Below, piece by piece: positions 26,947 to 35,663 of a stretch of DNA of 64,000 nt; positions within the stretch are counted from its first letter, which is position 1, and every line of letters starts with the position of its first letter. Under the pieces are notes generated by a model, which was not told the origin of the DNA, did no database searches, and saw only the letters and a program-made list of their open reading frames with translations. Where the stretch lies: the NCBI GenBank assembly GCA_040510815.1, contig JBEVIH010000031.1:43361-107360 (forward strand), given 5' to 3'. Position numbers and translations under genes: made by a program. This DNA comes from VAZQ01 sp040510815 (lineage in GTDB: Bacteria > Pseudomonadota > Alphaproteobacteria > Rhizobiales > Xanthobacteraceae).

Positions 26947-28107
26947 GTGCAGCCCGGCCATGCGGAGATCGTGGGCGCCGGCTTCGGCGGTTTGGTTGCG
27001 GCGATCGGCCTTCGCGAGGGCGGCTGGACGGTGCGCGTGCATGAGCGCCGCGCAACGTTGCAGGGCGAAGGCTACGGGATCGCCATCCACAACAACATGG
27101 CGCGGATTTTCTCGAGATTCGGGCTGCTCGAGCGGGTGCTCGCGGCCGGCATGAAGATCGATCGTCGCGATTCGCTCGACACGCACGGCAATGTCGTGAT
27201 GAGCCGAAGGACCGCGCGAAGTCCCTACCGTATCGACCGGCAGCGCATCATCGCGCTGCTAGCCGAGCGGGCGCATGATGCGAGCGCCGAAATACGCTTC
27301 AACTCCGCGGTCACGCGCGCCGCTCCCGAGGGTACGATCACCCTGCAGGATGGCGCGCGGCTCGCCGCAGACCTCGTGGTGGTGGCAGACGGCATCAACT
27401 CGACCATTCGCGACCAGCTCGGCCTCCTGAAGCACCGCATCTGGGGTCGCGACTGCGGGGTGCGCATCACCATTCCGCGGCGGCCGCAGGAAATCGCCGA
27501 GGACGATCGCACCGGCACAGCGATGATCGAGGCATGGGCCGACAAGCGCCGCGTGCTCTATTGTCCCGTGACCAAGAACGAGTTCTACGTGCTGCTGACC
27601 TGCCTGGTGCGCGACACCGCGGCCGCCACCTCACCGATCGATCCCGACATCTGGACGCGATCATTCCCGACGCTGCGCCACCTGTTCGTGCGCATGCGTG
27701 ATGAAGCCGACTGGCCGCAGTCCCATTGGGCGCATTTCCAGACGATCCGGCTCAAACGCTGGTCGGCGGGACGAGCGGTCGTGCTGGGCGACGCCGCCCA
27801 TGCCATGGCGCCCTACCTCGCCCAAGGCGCCGGCCACGCCATGATGAACGCGCTCGGGCTCGCCGCGGCGCTGCAAGAGTGTCCCGATCTGCCGACCGCG
27901 CTCGACCAATGGGAACGCCGGGAACGGCCGTTGACCGAGCACACCCAGCGCTGGACGCGGATCTACGGCACGACCATGTTCCTGCCCAAGATGCTCAAGC
28001 GAGCATTCATCCGGGTCGAGCAGATTCCTTGGGTGGCCGAGCAATATGTGCGGGTCGCCAATCATGTCCCGACCGGATGCGCCGATCCCGGGCCCGGCAT
28101 TTCCTGA
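26947..28107 (+). CDS. FAD-dependent aromatic/heterocycle monooxygenase (group A flavoprotein type)
   Basis: The roughly 386-residue protein has the FAD-binding GXGXXG motif in AEIVGAGFGGLVAAIGLREGG, the DG-type LVVVADGINSTIRDQLG segment and the second FAD motif VVLGDAAHAMAPYLAQGAGHAM. This is the layout of salicylate-hydroxylase/UbiH-like monooxygenases that hydroxylate rings with NAD(P)H and oxygen. The start is taken as GTG 26947, 2 bases after the RidA stop; an upstream ATG at 26923 in the same frame, overlapping the RidA gene, is also possible. It ends 48 bases from the convergent LLM monooxygenase gene. The ring substrate is unknown. Confidence 0.85.
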   Translation: MQPGHAEIVGAGFGGLVAAIGLREGGWTVRVHERRATLQGEGYGIAIHNNMARIFSRFGLLERVLAAGMKIDRRDSLDTHGNVVMSRRTARSPYRIDRQRIIALLAERAHDASAEIRFNSAVTRAAPEGTITLQDGARLAADLVVVADGINSTIRDQLGLLKHRIWGRDCGVRITIPRRPQEIAEDDRTGTAMIEAWADKRRVLYCPVTKNEFYVLLTCLVRDTAAATSPIDPDIWTRSFPTLRHLFVRMRDEADWPQSHWAHFQTIRLKRWSAGRAVVLGDAAHAMAPYLAQGAGHAMMNALGLAAALQECPDLPTALDQWERRERPLTEHTQRWTRIYGTTMFLPKMLKRAFIRVEQIPWVAEQYVRVANHVPTGCADPGPGIS

Positions 28108-28155
28108 AGCGCGTCAATCGAAGGGCGAGCGGTGCGGCTGCCCGGCTTTCGCCGC

Positions 28156-29484
28156 TCAATCGTTGAAATTCTCGCGCAGCGTTCGCCCGCCGTATTTCTT
28201 CTTGCTCAGGCCCCGCCGCTGCAGCTCGGGCACGACCAGATCGACAAATTCGCGGATATTGTCCATGGCGTGAAATCCGCGGCCCAGAATGAAGCCGCCA
28301 TTGGCGCCGGTCTCGTAGTGCAGCTTCTCGAGCGTATCGACGATTGCTTTCGGGGTGCCGGCAGCCACCAGGATTCGCCTGGTCATGAAATCGCGGCCGA
28401 ACTCCGTGACCGTCATTTTGGGTTCGGTCGTTTTCAGGATCTCCTCGAAGGTCCCGAGGTTGCCCTTCTGCGATTTGACCTGATCCGCGAAGTCGACGAG
28501 CCGCATGCCAGGTTTCGCAGTGGAGAAATCGACGCCGAATTGTTGCGACATCTCGATGAGACCAGCCTCCGGTGGGATCGAATCGAGAAATCGCCGCTCC
28601 TTTTCGCGCGCCGCCTCTTCCGAATCCGCCACCTGGATGCGGATCGACCAGAGAATGCCCAGGTCGCGCGGCTCGCGCCCGAATGCGGCCAACTTGGCGT
28701 CGATCGCGGCCCGATGCTGCTGCATGCTGGGCAGCGTCCGCCGGGTGCTGAATTGCAACTCCGCATACTTGGCGGCGAGATCCATCCCGGGCCCTGACGA
28801 TCCCGCCTGGATGATGACCGGCCGCTGCTGCGGCGACGGCAGCGCCGGCAGCGGTCCCCGCACGTTGAAATACTGTCCGCGAAAATCCAGCCGATGCACC
28901 TTGTCCGGATCGACGAACACGCCGCTCTCGCGGTCGAACACCAGCGCATCCGGCTCGACGCTGTCCCAGAGCGCGCACGCGACCTGCAAGTGTTCCTGCG
29001 CCCGTACGTAGCGCTCGTCATGATCGATCATGACGTCGAAGCCCCAATTCGCGGCCTCGCCCTTGTAGGCCGACGTGACCGCGTTCCAGGCGATCCGCCC
29101 GCGTGTCACGTGGTCCAGCGCATTGAAGGTGCGCGCGACGTGGAACGGGTGATGATAGGTCGTCGACATCGTCAGCGCGTATCCGACCCCCGACGTAACC
29201 CGCGCCAACAGCGGGATCATCGGCGTCATGTCGTGACGCGGCCACTTGGCGCCGTAGCGGACGACGGCGCGATGATCGCCGCCGTAATCCTCCGAGGTGC
29301 CGCCGTTGTCGCCGAAAAACAGCATGTCCATCACGCCGCGCTCGGCGATGCGGGCAACGTCTTCATAGAAGTCCGACGTGCTGTAATACGGATAGCCCAC
29401 CCACGAGCCCGGCATGCGCCACAGGTAATCGGTGTGGATGAACGATATGTCGGCTGCCAGATGAATCGTCTCGCGCGCGGACAT
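28156..29484 (-). CDS. LLM-class flavin-dependent monooxygenase (NtaA/SnaA/RutA-like) 1
   Basis: The 442-residue protein is a bacterial-luciferase-like TIM barrel of the NtaA/SnaA/DszA group. Typical segments are YPYYSTSDFYEDVARIAERG, FFGDNGG, LSTTYHHPFHVA-like (MSTTYHHPFHVARTFNALDH), GRIAWNAVTSA and the end PELQRRGLSKKKYGGRTLRE. Such enzymes use reduced FMN, supplied by a separate reductase, to oxidise N- or S-containing substrates; RutA of this superfamily opens the uracil ring. No flavin reductase is in this operon; the one at 43.1 kb might serve both. It is the last of six minus-strand genes and starts 3 bases after the dihydroorotate-dehydrogenase-like gene. Confidence 0.9.
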   Translation of the reverse strand: MSARETIHLAADISFIHTDYLWRMPGSWVGYPYYSTSDFYEDVARIAERGVMDMLFFGDNGGTSEDYGGDHRAVVRYGAKWPRHDMTPMIPLLARVTSGVGYALTMSTTYHHPFHVARTFNALDHVTRGRIAWNAVTSAYKGEAANWGFDVMIDHDERYVRAQEHLQVACALWDSVEPDALVFDRESGVFVDPDKVHRLDFRGQYFNVRGPLPALPSPQQRPVIIQAGSSGPGMDLAAKYAELQFSTRRTLPSMQQHRAAIDAKLAAFGREPRDLGILWSIRIQVADSEEAAREKERRFLDSIPPEAGLIEMSQQFGVDFSTAKPGMRLVDFADQVKSQKGNLGTFEEILKTTEPKMTVTEFGRDFMTRRILVAAGTPKAIVDTLEKLHYETGANGGFILGRGFHAMDNIREFVDLVVPELQRRGLSKKKYGGRTLRENFND

Positions 29485-29487
29485 GCT

Positions 29488-30531
29488 TCAAGCCTCGAGT
29501 CGCTCGGGGGCGCGCGCGACCGTTCCGGTTTCCGTCGCAAGCTGTCCGAGCACGGCTGCAAGCTCCCGATTGATGTCCTGCGCAATGCTCCAGCCGTGAT
29601 AGATGAATGCGGAATACAGATCGATGCAGGTCGCCCCGGCGCGCATCATCGCGATGACATCGGCGGCGCTGCTGACGCCGCCATTACCTTTGATCGGGAT
29701 GCGTCCGCGCGCAAACCTGGCCGCTCTTGCGACATTCTCCAATGCTCTCTGGAAGATGGGTGGGCCGTGAAGCGTTCCTTGCTTGACGCCCAGGCGCGGC
29801 TCGGCCACCGGCTGACCGCCCGCGACCTTCAGGCCTTCGACTCCCGCTTCGACGCAGCATTCGACCATCTCGGCAACGCGATCATCCGACCGGGCGGTAT
29901 CGTTCGGAATGCGGACGATCGCCGGCTTGCGCCGGCTGCCAAGGCGCGCAAGAACCCTCCTGAGCAAGCCAATGTCGTCGAACTGCTCACCGGCCCGTAG
30001 CAGGTTCGGGCACATCAGGCTGATCTCGATCCCATCGACATGCGGCTCCACGGCAAGAAAGCTCGCCGCGATCGTCTCCGCAGAAAATCCGCCGACATTG
30101 GCGAAGACCGGCACCCTGCGCTCGCCCCTGCGGCGAAGGCGCTCGACACAATATGCGAGCCCCCGGCTAGGAACTCCCATGGCGTCCGCGAGCGAGCTCG
30201 TTTCCGGATAACGGACCAGGCGAGGAAAAGGATTCCCGAAGCGCGGCTCGGGCATGATCGAGCCGACCGTCAGGAAGCCGAAGCCGAGATGGGACAATGC
30301 GCTGATAAGCTCGCAGTTCTTGTCGAATCCCGCAGCGAGCCCGACCGGACTCGGCAGATCCACGCCGGCAAACCTGGTCCGCAGCCGGGGATCGTCGACT
30401 TGCAGTCCCTCGAGCGCGGCAACAGCTCGCCACGGCAGGCCGAGGCGCAACGCGTAGTGCCCGATCGAATGGCTTTGATCGGGCGACAGCCGGAACAAGA
30501 GCGGACGCAGGACACTCCGATATAGCGACAT
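29488..30531 (-). CDS. Dihydroorotate-dehydrogenase-like flavoprotein with altered active-site motifs
   Basis: The 347-residue protein looks like a class 2 (quinone-linked) dihydroorotate dehydrogenase in length and layout: N-terminal helices (SLYRSVLRPLLFRLSPDQSH), VGLAAGFDKNCELISALS, FLTVGSIMPEPRFGNPFPR, and the C-terminal FMN loop IPIKGNGGVSSAADVIAMMR with DLYSAFIYHGW. Yet the catalytic loop reads ISLMCPNLLR with Cys174 where class 2 enzymes have Ser (NISSPNTPG); Cys is typical of class 1. The GFNN motif reads MGVPSRG, and the usual Lys of the FMN region (VKI) is Arg (VRI). It sits in an operon with an ABC transporter, hydrolase and LLM monooxygenase, not with pyr genes. It is probably a paralogue acting on another dihydro ring or in catabolism. 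Confidence 0.8.
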   Translation of the reverse strand: MSLYRSVLRPLLFRLSPDQSHSIGHYALRLGLPWRAVAALEGLQVDDPRLRTRFAGVDLPSPVGLAAGFDKNCELISALSHLGFGFLTVGSIMPEPRFGNPFPRLVRYPETSSLADAMGVPSRGLAYCVERLRRRGERRVPVFANVGGFSAETIAASFLAVEPHVDGIEISLMCPNLLRAGEQFDDIGLLRRVLARLGSRRKPAIVRIPNDTARSDDRVAEMVECCVEAGVEGLKVAGGQPVAEPRLGVKQGTLHGPPIFQRALENVARAARFARGRIPIKGNGGVSSAADVIAMMRAGATCIDLYSAFIYHGWSIAQDINRELAAVLGQLATETGTVARAPERLEA

Positions 30532-30563
30532 GCGCGTTTCCTAGCCCGCCCGCAGCGGCGCTG

Positions 30564-31439
30564 TCACCCCAGGCCCTGCACCAGCGCGTGGGCGGCGGTC
30601 CGCCGTGGAATGGCAAGGCGCTCGGCCCATTCCACCAGAAAATACAGGACGACACCTTGCACCGTGAGCGCGATGAGTCCCGCAAACAGCAGCGCCGTGT
30701 CCATGCTGCCGTTCGCCACCATGAGCAGATAGCCCAGCCCCGCATCCCCGCCGACGAATTCGCCTACAACCGCACCAACGACGGCCAGCGTGATTGAAAT
30801 CTTCAATCCGCCGAAGATCGACGGCAAGGCGCTCGGCAGCCGGATCTTGAAAAAGGTCGCGAGCGCGCTCAGTCCCATCGAGCGCGCGAGGTGGATCTTT
30901 TCCTGCTCGATCGATGCGAGGCCCACCGCCGTGCTGATGACGATGGGAAAGAACGCGATCAGGAACGCGATCAACACCTTCGGGACCAGGCCGAACCCGA
31001 ACCAGACCAGCAGCAGCGGGGCGACCGCCACCTTCGGCATGGCTTGCGACGAGATGAGAAGCGGCAGCACCGAGCGGGAAAAGGCCGGCCACAGGAAAAT
31101 GGCGAGCGCCAGCGGGACGCCGACCACGATGCTGAGCAGAAATCCCAACACGATCTCGACCGTCGTCACCCAGGCATGTTTGAGGAGAAGACCGGCATGC
31201 TCGGTAAAGGAGTATGCGATCTGGCTGGGCGCCGGCAGAAGGTAGGCGGGAATCCCGAACAGCCGGGTTGCGGCCTCCCAGATCGCGAGCGTGCCGACCA
31301 CGGTCAATGTCGGATAAACGATCGCCGAGATGCGCGCGCGGAATCGACGCTGAGCCCTGCGATTCTCCACCAGCGCTTCCACCTCGTCGATGGTGCGCGG
31401 CGCGCTGGTCTTGACGTTGGGATCGGTCGCCTCGGTCAT
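30564..31439 (-). CDS. ABC transporter permease (SsuC/ThiX-type) 1
   Basis: The 291-residue protein has about six hydrophobic helices and the BPD-permease EAA loop region (AVGLASIEQEKIHLARSMGL... LPSALPSIFGGLKISITLAV). It belongs with SsuC/TauC/ThiX permeases that pair with NMT1/THI5-like binding proteins. It lies between the ATPase gene (12 bases upstream) and the PyrD-like gene (32 bases downstream). The transporter probably imports the small N- or S-containing organic molecule that the operon enzymes degrade. Confidence 0.9.
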   Translation of the reverse strand: MTEATDPNVKTSAPRTIDEVEALVENRRAQRRFRARISAIVYPTLTVVGTLAIWEAATRLFGIPAYLLPAPSQIAYSFTEHAGLLLKHAWVTTVEIVLGFLLSIVVGVPLALAIFLWPAFSRSVLPLLISSQAMPKVAVAPLLLVWFGFGLVPKVLIAFLIAFFPIVISTAVGLASIEQEKIHLARSMGLSALATFFKIRLPSALPSIFGGLKISITLAVVGAVVGEFVGGDAGLGYLLMVANGSMDTALLFAGLIALTVQGVVLYFLVEWAERLAIPRRTAAHALVQGLG

Positions 31440-31450
31440 GTCGTTCGGCT

Positions 31451-32305
31451 CTAGTGCTCGCGCAGGACGCCGCGCGCGAGGAGCAGATCGAGAATCTGCC
31501 TGATGTAGGCGTTGAATTCGGGGGTCTCGCGGATGGCCAGGGTGCGCGGCCGCGGCAGATCGATGTCGATGATCCGGTCGATCCGCCCCGGGCGCGGCGT
31601 CATGACGATGACGCGATCGGACAGAAACACTGCCTCGGCGACGCTGTGGGTGACGAACAACACCGTCATTCGCGTCTCGTCCCAGAGCCGCTGCACATCG
31701 AGTCCCAATTGATCCCGCGTCAGCGCATCAAGCGCGCCGAATGGCTCGTCCATCAGCAACTGCGGCGGATTGTGGATGAGCGCGCGGCAAATCGAGACCC
31801 GCTGTCGCATGCCGCCGGAAAGCTCGTCCGGATATTTGTTCTCGAAGCCGCCCAATCCAACGGCGGCCAGCAGCTCGCGGGCGCGCCGTTCGGCGGACTT
31901 GAGATCGAAATTGCGCGCCTCAGCCTGCAGCATGATGTTGCCGAGTGCGGTGCGCCATTCCAGCAGCACCGGACTTTGAAACACGATGCCGATATCCGTG
32001 CGCGGCGCATCCACACGTTGGCCGCGCACCGCAACAAGGCCATCCGAGCCGGCAAGCAGACCAGCGGCGATCATCAAGAGCGTGCTCTTGCCGCAGCCGC
32101 TTGGCCCGAGTATCGAAAGAAATTCGCCTTGCCGCTGAGCCACGGAAATCTGGTCGAGCGCCCTCACCGGACCATCGTCGGTGGCGTAGACTTTGGTCAG
32201 GTTGCGAAATTCGAGGTAGGGTGGCTCTGACGACGCGGCTGCTGAAGCCGCAAGCGCAGCGACCCCGCTGTTGGCCGCGGGATCAGCCGTGCGTAGCGGC
32301 GACAT
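31451..32305 (-). CDS. ABC transporter ATP-binding protein (SsuB/ThiZ-type) 1
   Basis: The 284-residue ATPase shows Walker A LGPSGCGKSTLL, a Q-loop in IVFQSPVLLEWRT, signature LSGGMRQRVSICRAL, Walker B LLMDEPFGALDAL and the switch His in FVTHSVAEA. This set is normal for nitrate/sulfonate/taurine-type importers. The ATG at 32305 overlaps the end of the isochorismatase-like gene by 23 bases; a GTG one codon earlier is possible. It energises the permease encoded next in the operon. Confidence 0.92.
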   Translation of the reverse strand: MSPLRTADPAANSGVAALAASAAASSEPPYLEFRNLTKVYATDDGPVRALDQISVAQRQGEFLSILGPSGCGKSTLLMIAAGLLAGSDGLVAVRGQRVDAPRTDIGIVFQSPVLLEWRTALGNIMLQAEARNFDLKSAERRARELLAAVGLGGFENKYPDELSGGMRQRVSICRALIHNPPQLLMDEPFGALDALTRDQLGLDVQRLWDETRMTVLFVTHSVAEAVFLSDRVIVMTPRPGRIDRIIDIDLPRPRTLAIRETPEFNAYIRQILDLLLARGVLREH

Positions 32306-32960
32306 CACGCTTCACAGATTGTGCTCTGCGCTCCCATGTGTCGATCAGATCGTCCGAGGTGACGACGGCGCCATAGTCGCGATCGAACCGCTTGATCGCT
32401 CCGAGGTGATCGCTTTCGTCGAACGCGCCGCAACAATCCGCAACCAGTGTGACGTAATAGTCCATGAAATAGGCATCGCGACCGGTGGACTCGACGCATG
32501 TATCGGTCGCAATGCCGCTCAGCAGCAGGCTGCAAATGCCATGACGCTTGAGGATGGCGTCGAGCTCGGTCTTGTGCATCGCGCTGTAGCGATGCTTGAT
32601 CACGACGGGCTCGCCAAGGGCGGGCCGGACCCCGTGAAAATCCGCGCCCCATGAGCCCGTCAGGCAGCGCGGCATTTCCACTTGCCGGCGCCGGTTCCGT
32701 TCCCGCATGGGCGCCGAGAGGTCTTTCGGGTCGTAGATTGCCTGTACGAAGACAACCAGTGTTCCGGCTGCACGGGCACAATCGACGAGCCGGATCAGCG
32801 CTGGGATCACCGTCGCCTGGATACTGCGGACGTCCGCGCCGATCCGATCGAAGAATCCGCCGTCAGCCGCGAAGTCGTTCTGCACGTCGATGACCAGGAG
32901 CGCGGCGCAGCCAGGGTCGGCTTTTTGCGCCAGCGTCGTCAGCAGTCCATCGGAAGACAT
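32283..32960 (-). CDS. Isochorismatase-fold cysteine hydrolase (RutB-like)
   Basis: The 225-residue protein has the isochorismatase-hydrolase catalytic triad: Asp in LLVIDVQNDF, Lys in VVIKHRYSAM and Cys in SGIATDTCVESTGRDAY. This family cleaves amide or ether-like bonds; RutB (ureidoacrylate amidohydrolase), biuret and N-carbamoyl hydrolases belong here. A GGAG site in GAGGAGCT precedes ATG 32960. It sits second in the minus operon between the periplasmic binding protein and the ATPase, so it probably hydrolyses an amide intermediate of the imported compound. The exact substrate cannot be read. Confidence 0.88.
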   Translation of the reverse strand: MSSDGLLTTLAQKADPGCAALLVIDVQNDFAADGGFFDRIGADVRSIQATVIPALIRLVDCARAAGTLVVFVQAIYDPKDLSAPMRERNRRRQVEMPRCLTGSWGADFHGVRPALGEPVVIKHRYSAMHKTELDAILKRHGICSLLLSGIATDTCVESTGRDAYFMDYYVTLVADCCGAFDESDHLGAIKRFDRDYGAVVTSDDLIDTWERRAQSVKRDVAATHG

Positions 32961-33022
32961 GAGCCACGAGCTCCTCGTTCCGTCCGTTCCATCTCCTGCG
33001 GCCCGCTGTTTCGCAGCGACCC

Positions 33023-34069
33023 CTATTTGGGCTGTGGAGGCACGAATTCAGCCCCCGACGGAACGAGGTCGTTCGTGTACAGAACCGAGGCCTGCAACGG
33101 CGTCGTGACGCCGCCATACTCCTTGAGCACCTGCACCGTCGATTCCCAGTCCTTGTCCGACATCCACCCGAGCGCCTTGCCGGCCGTATTGGGCGTCACC
33201 CAGGTGTCCCACGACATTTCCAGCTCGCGACGGGCAATCTCCGGAACAACAGCCTCGGAGAATTTCTTGGTGATCGCCACCGCCTCATCGGGATGCTGGC
33301 GCGCATGCAGAAAGCCTCTGATGCTCGCGGTGACGAAGCGCCGGATCAATTCCGGGTCTTCCTTCAACAGATCCCGATGCACGATGATGCCATTGCTTAT
33401 GGCGTTGACGCCGCAGTCGGCGTACCAGAAAATTCGCGCTTCCTTTTTCGCGCGGATTTCCACACCAGGCACATAGCCTTGTCCATAGCCGGCGATCGCC
33501 TGCACTTTGCCGGTGACCAGGGCCGGAACGCTCCCCGCCGGATCGATGTTGATCACGTTGATCTTGCTGCCGTCCAGCTTGCACCCTTTGACCACAGCCG
33601 GCCATTGCTGGAATTGCGTTGCACCGGTTGGGATCGCGATCGACCTGCCCTCGAGGTCCTTCAACGCCTTGATGTCGGACTCCTTGAGGACCACGACCGC
33701 GGTTGGATTGCGGCGGTAGATCGCGGCAACCATGACGATGTTCATGTCCTTGGCGACGCTGTTTCCGAGCACGTATCCGTCCGAAAATCCGAACATGGCG
33801 GCCTTGCTCGCCACAAGCTGCGCCGTGCTTCCCGATCCTCGCCCAGGCCCAATGTCGACATTGAGACCGGCCGAATCGTAATAGCCCTTGTCTTTCGCGA
33901 CCATGAAGCCGGAGTTGGGCCCCTGGAACAGCCAGTCGAGCCGCAGCGACACGTCCCGCTTTGGCGACTGCGCATGTCCGGTTTGCGCACACGCGATGGC
34001 CAGGAGGCCGGCAGCGAGAGCAATGATCGGGAGATTGGATCGATTGTTGGTGGCGCCGGAATTGGACAC
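33023..34069 (-). CDS. NMT1/THI5-like ABC substrate-binding protein 1
   Basis: The 348-residue protein has a signal peptide (LPIIALAAGLLAIACAQTGHA) and the NMT1/THI5-like fold: VSLRLDWLFQGPNSGFMVAK, DKGYYDSAGLNVDIGPGRGS and YTNDLVPS at the end. The family binds sulfonates, nitrate analogues or pyrimidine precursors of thiamine. The start is GTG 34069, fixed by a strong AAGGAGG site at spacing of about seven bases. It is the first gene of a six-gene minus operon, so its ligand should be the substrate of the isochorismatase-like, PyrD-like and LLM enzymes. Confidence 0.9.
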   Translation of the reverse strand: MSNSGATNNRSNLPIIALAAGLLAIACAQTGHAQSPKRDVSLRLDWLFQGPNSGFMVAKDKGYYDSAGLNVDIGPGRGSGSTAQLVASKAAMFGFSDGYVLGNSVAKDMNIVMVAAIYRRNPTAVVVLKESDIKALKDLEGRSIAIPTGATQFQQWPAVVKGCKLDGSKINVINIDPAGSVPALVTGKVQAIAGYGQGYVPGVEIRAKKEARIFWYADCGVNAISNGIIVHRDLLKEDPELIRRFVTASIRGFLHARQHPDEAVAITKKFSEAVVPEIARRELEMSWDTWVTPNTAGKALGWMSDKDWESTVQVLKEYGGVTTPLQASVLYTNDLVPSGAEFVPPQPK

Positions 34070-34201
34070 GCTCGACCTCCTTGAATCTATCAGGCGTTGT
34101 AGTGCAACCGAACACGCTCATTCAATCTACGTGCCAAGTCTACTCCAGAAGACGAGCAATAACGAGCGTGTGTTATCGTCGCGCGCAATTGGTGAGCGTG
34201 T
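34066..34201. promoter_or_regulatory. Four copies of octamer ACACGCTC/GAGCGTGT near the operon start
   Basis: ACACGCTC occurs at 34066-34073 and 34112-34119, and its complement GAGCGTGT at 34164-34171 and 34194-34201. The first copy covers the GTG start of the binding-protein gene. Paired, oppositely oriented copies look like half-sites for a regulator of the divergent genes. No regulator gene is adjacent. Confidence 0.35.
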
Positions 34202-34386
34202 CCCGCAGCCATATCCGGCGACACTAGATTGCCAATAAATGGACTACCGTCGTCCGTTCTATTAGTTTTGGTATGACAATGCGGCGCGAACCCAGCGTGT
34301 CAGATACGACGCCCCTTAATGACTCTCCTGCCAACGCTCGAAAGGCATTACCCTTGGGGCGGGAGAGGACCGGTGGAGAAATCGCA
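34070..34386. other. 317-base divergent promoter region
   Basis: The spacer between the minus NMT1-type operon and the plus Bug receptor has lower GC than its neighbours. It must contain two divergent promoters. Repeated octamers (listed separately) lie in the first half. No other gene is visible. Confidence 0.5.
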
Positions 34387-35358
34387 ATGAGACGGTGGAA
34401 CCTGATCTTCCTTCTCATAATCGGCATTGTTGGATCCGATGCGGGTCCAGCCCTGGCGCAGCGCTATCCGAACAAGCCCATCCGGATCATCGTGCCGTTC
34501 GCCGCTGGTGGCTCGGTAGATGCTTTGGCACGTGTCATCGGACAACAGCTGTCCGAGACGTTCAGTCAGCCCATCGTGGTGGAGAACAGGCCAGGCGCTG
34601 GCGGCAATATCGGTTCGGATGTGGTGGCGAAGGCTGCCCCGGACGGCTACACCATCCTCCAGAATACGGTCGGTCTGGCGATCGCACCTGCCATCTTCCG
34701 CACGCTGCCCTTCGATACCCTCAGCGACTTCACCCCGGTCACCCAGCTCGTCGCCACGACGCTGATCCTGGTGGCAAGCCCCCAGCTTACCGCCAAGTCG
34801 CTGCCGGAGTTGATTGCACTCGCCAAAGCCAAGTCTCGCGATCTCAACTATGGCATGAGCGGCGTCGGCAACCCGCTCCATCTCACGATGGAGATGCTCA
34901 AGGTGGCGACCGGGATCGATATCCAGGCGGTGCCATACCGGGGCGACGCGCCGATCATGACCGCTCTGGTTGCCGGCGAGGTGCAAGTTGCCATCGTACC
35001 GCTGGCGATTGCGAGGCCGCTCATCGAGAGCGGCCAGATCCGCGCCCTCGCCGTGACGAGAGCCCAGCGTTCGCCGGTATTGCCCGACGTGCCCACGATC
35101 GGGGAAACCGTCCCCGGCTTCGAGTCCACAAGCTGGCAGGGTTGGTTCGCGCCGGCCAAGACACCGCGCGAGATCGTCGAGCTCGTTCAGGGGGGCGTCG
35201 CGAAGGCGCTTCAGGTGTCCGATGTGCTTGAACGACTACGCACATGGACCAACGAACCGGTCGGCAGCCGCCCGCAGGAGTTCGACGCTTATTTCAAGGC
35301 TGAAGTGGCAAAATTCAAGAAAGTCGTGAAGGAGGCGAATATTCCGCTGCAGGAGTGA
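34387..35358 (+). CDS. Bug-family (TctC-like) receptor 2
   Basis: The 323-residue protein has a signal peptide ending PALAQ and Bug motifs YPNKPIRIIVPFAAGGSVDA, IVVENRPGAGGNIG, DGYTIL, VPYRGDAPIMTALVAGEVQ and ALAVTRAQRSPVLPDVPTIGE. ATG 34387 is chosen because the signal peptide follows it; a longer in-frame upstream frame has no such feature. No TctA/TctB genes are nearby. It precedes the small 62-residue gene and Rieske oxygenase, so its ligand may be an aromatic or related acid. Confidence 0.9.
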   Translation: MRRWNLIFLLIIGIVGSDAGPALAQRYPNKPIRIIVPFAAGGSVDALARVIGQQLSETFSQPIVVENRPGAGGNIGSDVVAKAAPDGYTILQNTVGLAIAPAIFRTLPFDTLSDFTPVTQLVATTLILVASPQLTAKSLPELIALAKAKSRDLNYGMSGVGNPLHLTMEMLKVATGIDIQAVPYRGDAPIMTALVAGEVQVAIVPLAIARPLIESGQIRALAVTRAQRSPVLPDVPTIGETVPGFESTSWQGWFAPAKTPREIVELVQGGVAKALQVSDVLERLRTWTNEPVGSRPQEFDAYFKAEVAKFKKVVKEANIPLQE

Positions 35359-35433
35359 GCCGTCGGGACCTGTCCTTGACTCTCCGGTTGAGCGGGTGAT
35401 GAATTGTGAAACGTCCGGATGGGAGAAGGCAAT

Positions 35434-35622
35434 ATGGGTCTCGCTCCAACGCGAAGTTACGAGGACCTGCTTGGCGACGGGCTTGAAGCCCTTCTGCAAA
35501 GGGGTGTCAACACTCCGGAGGGGTTCGCCGCAGGTCTGAACGATGCGAACGTTCATGGCCCGAAAGGCGAGAAATGGACGCCCGCTCTGGTCTTGGCCGA
35601 GTTGGAGCGGCTCGGTGCATAG
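35434..35622 (+). CDS. Small 62-residue protein, recombinase-like helix-turn-helix type
   Basis: This short protein reads TRSYEDLLGDGLEALL then VNTPEGFAAGLNDANVHGP and KWTPALVLAELERL. The pattern (a helix, LN..N..GP.G..W....V...L) resembles the DNA-binding segment of serine-recombinase-type helix-turn-helix families and is sometimes found beside Rieske oxygenase genes. A GGGAGAAGG site precedes ATG 35434 by five bases. It ends 41 bases before the oxygenase start, in the same direction, so it is likely co-transcribed. It may be a local regulator or an oxygenase accessory; the family match is from pattern memory. Confidence 0.6.
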   Translation: MGLAPTRSYEDLLGDGLEALLQRGVNTPEGFAAGLNDANVHGPKGEKWTPALVLAELERLGA

Positions 35623-35663
35623 GAGTGCGCAGCAAGACGCCGAGATTTGCCGCGGGGCCGGAG

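Noticed and set aside
25725..34069. A canonical rut operon
   Set aside because: Gene order, direction and content differ; RutD/RutE/RutG-type genes are not visible and PyrD-like and transporter genes are added.
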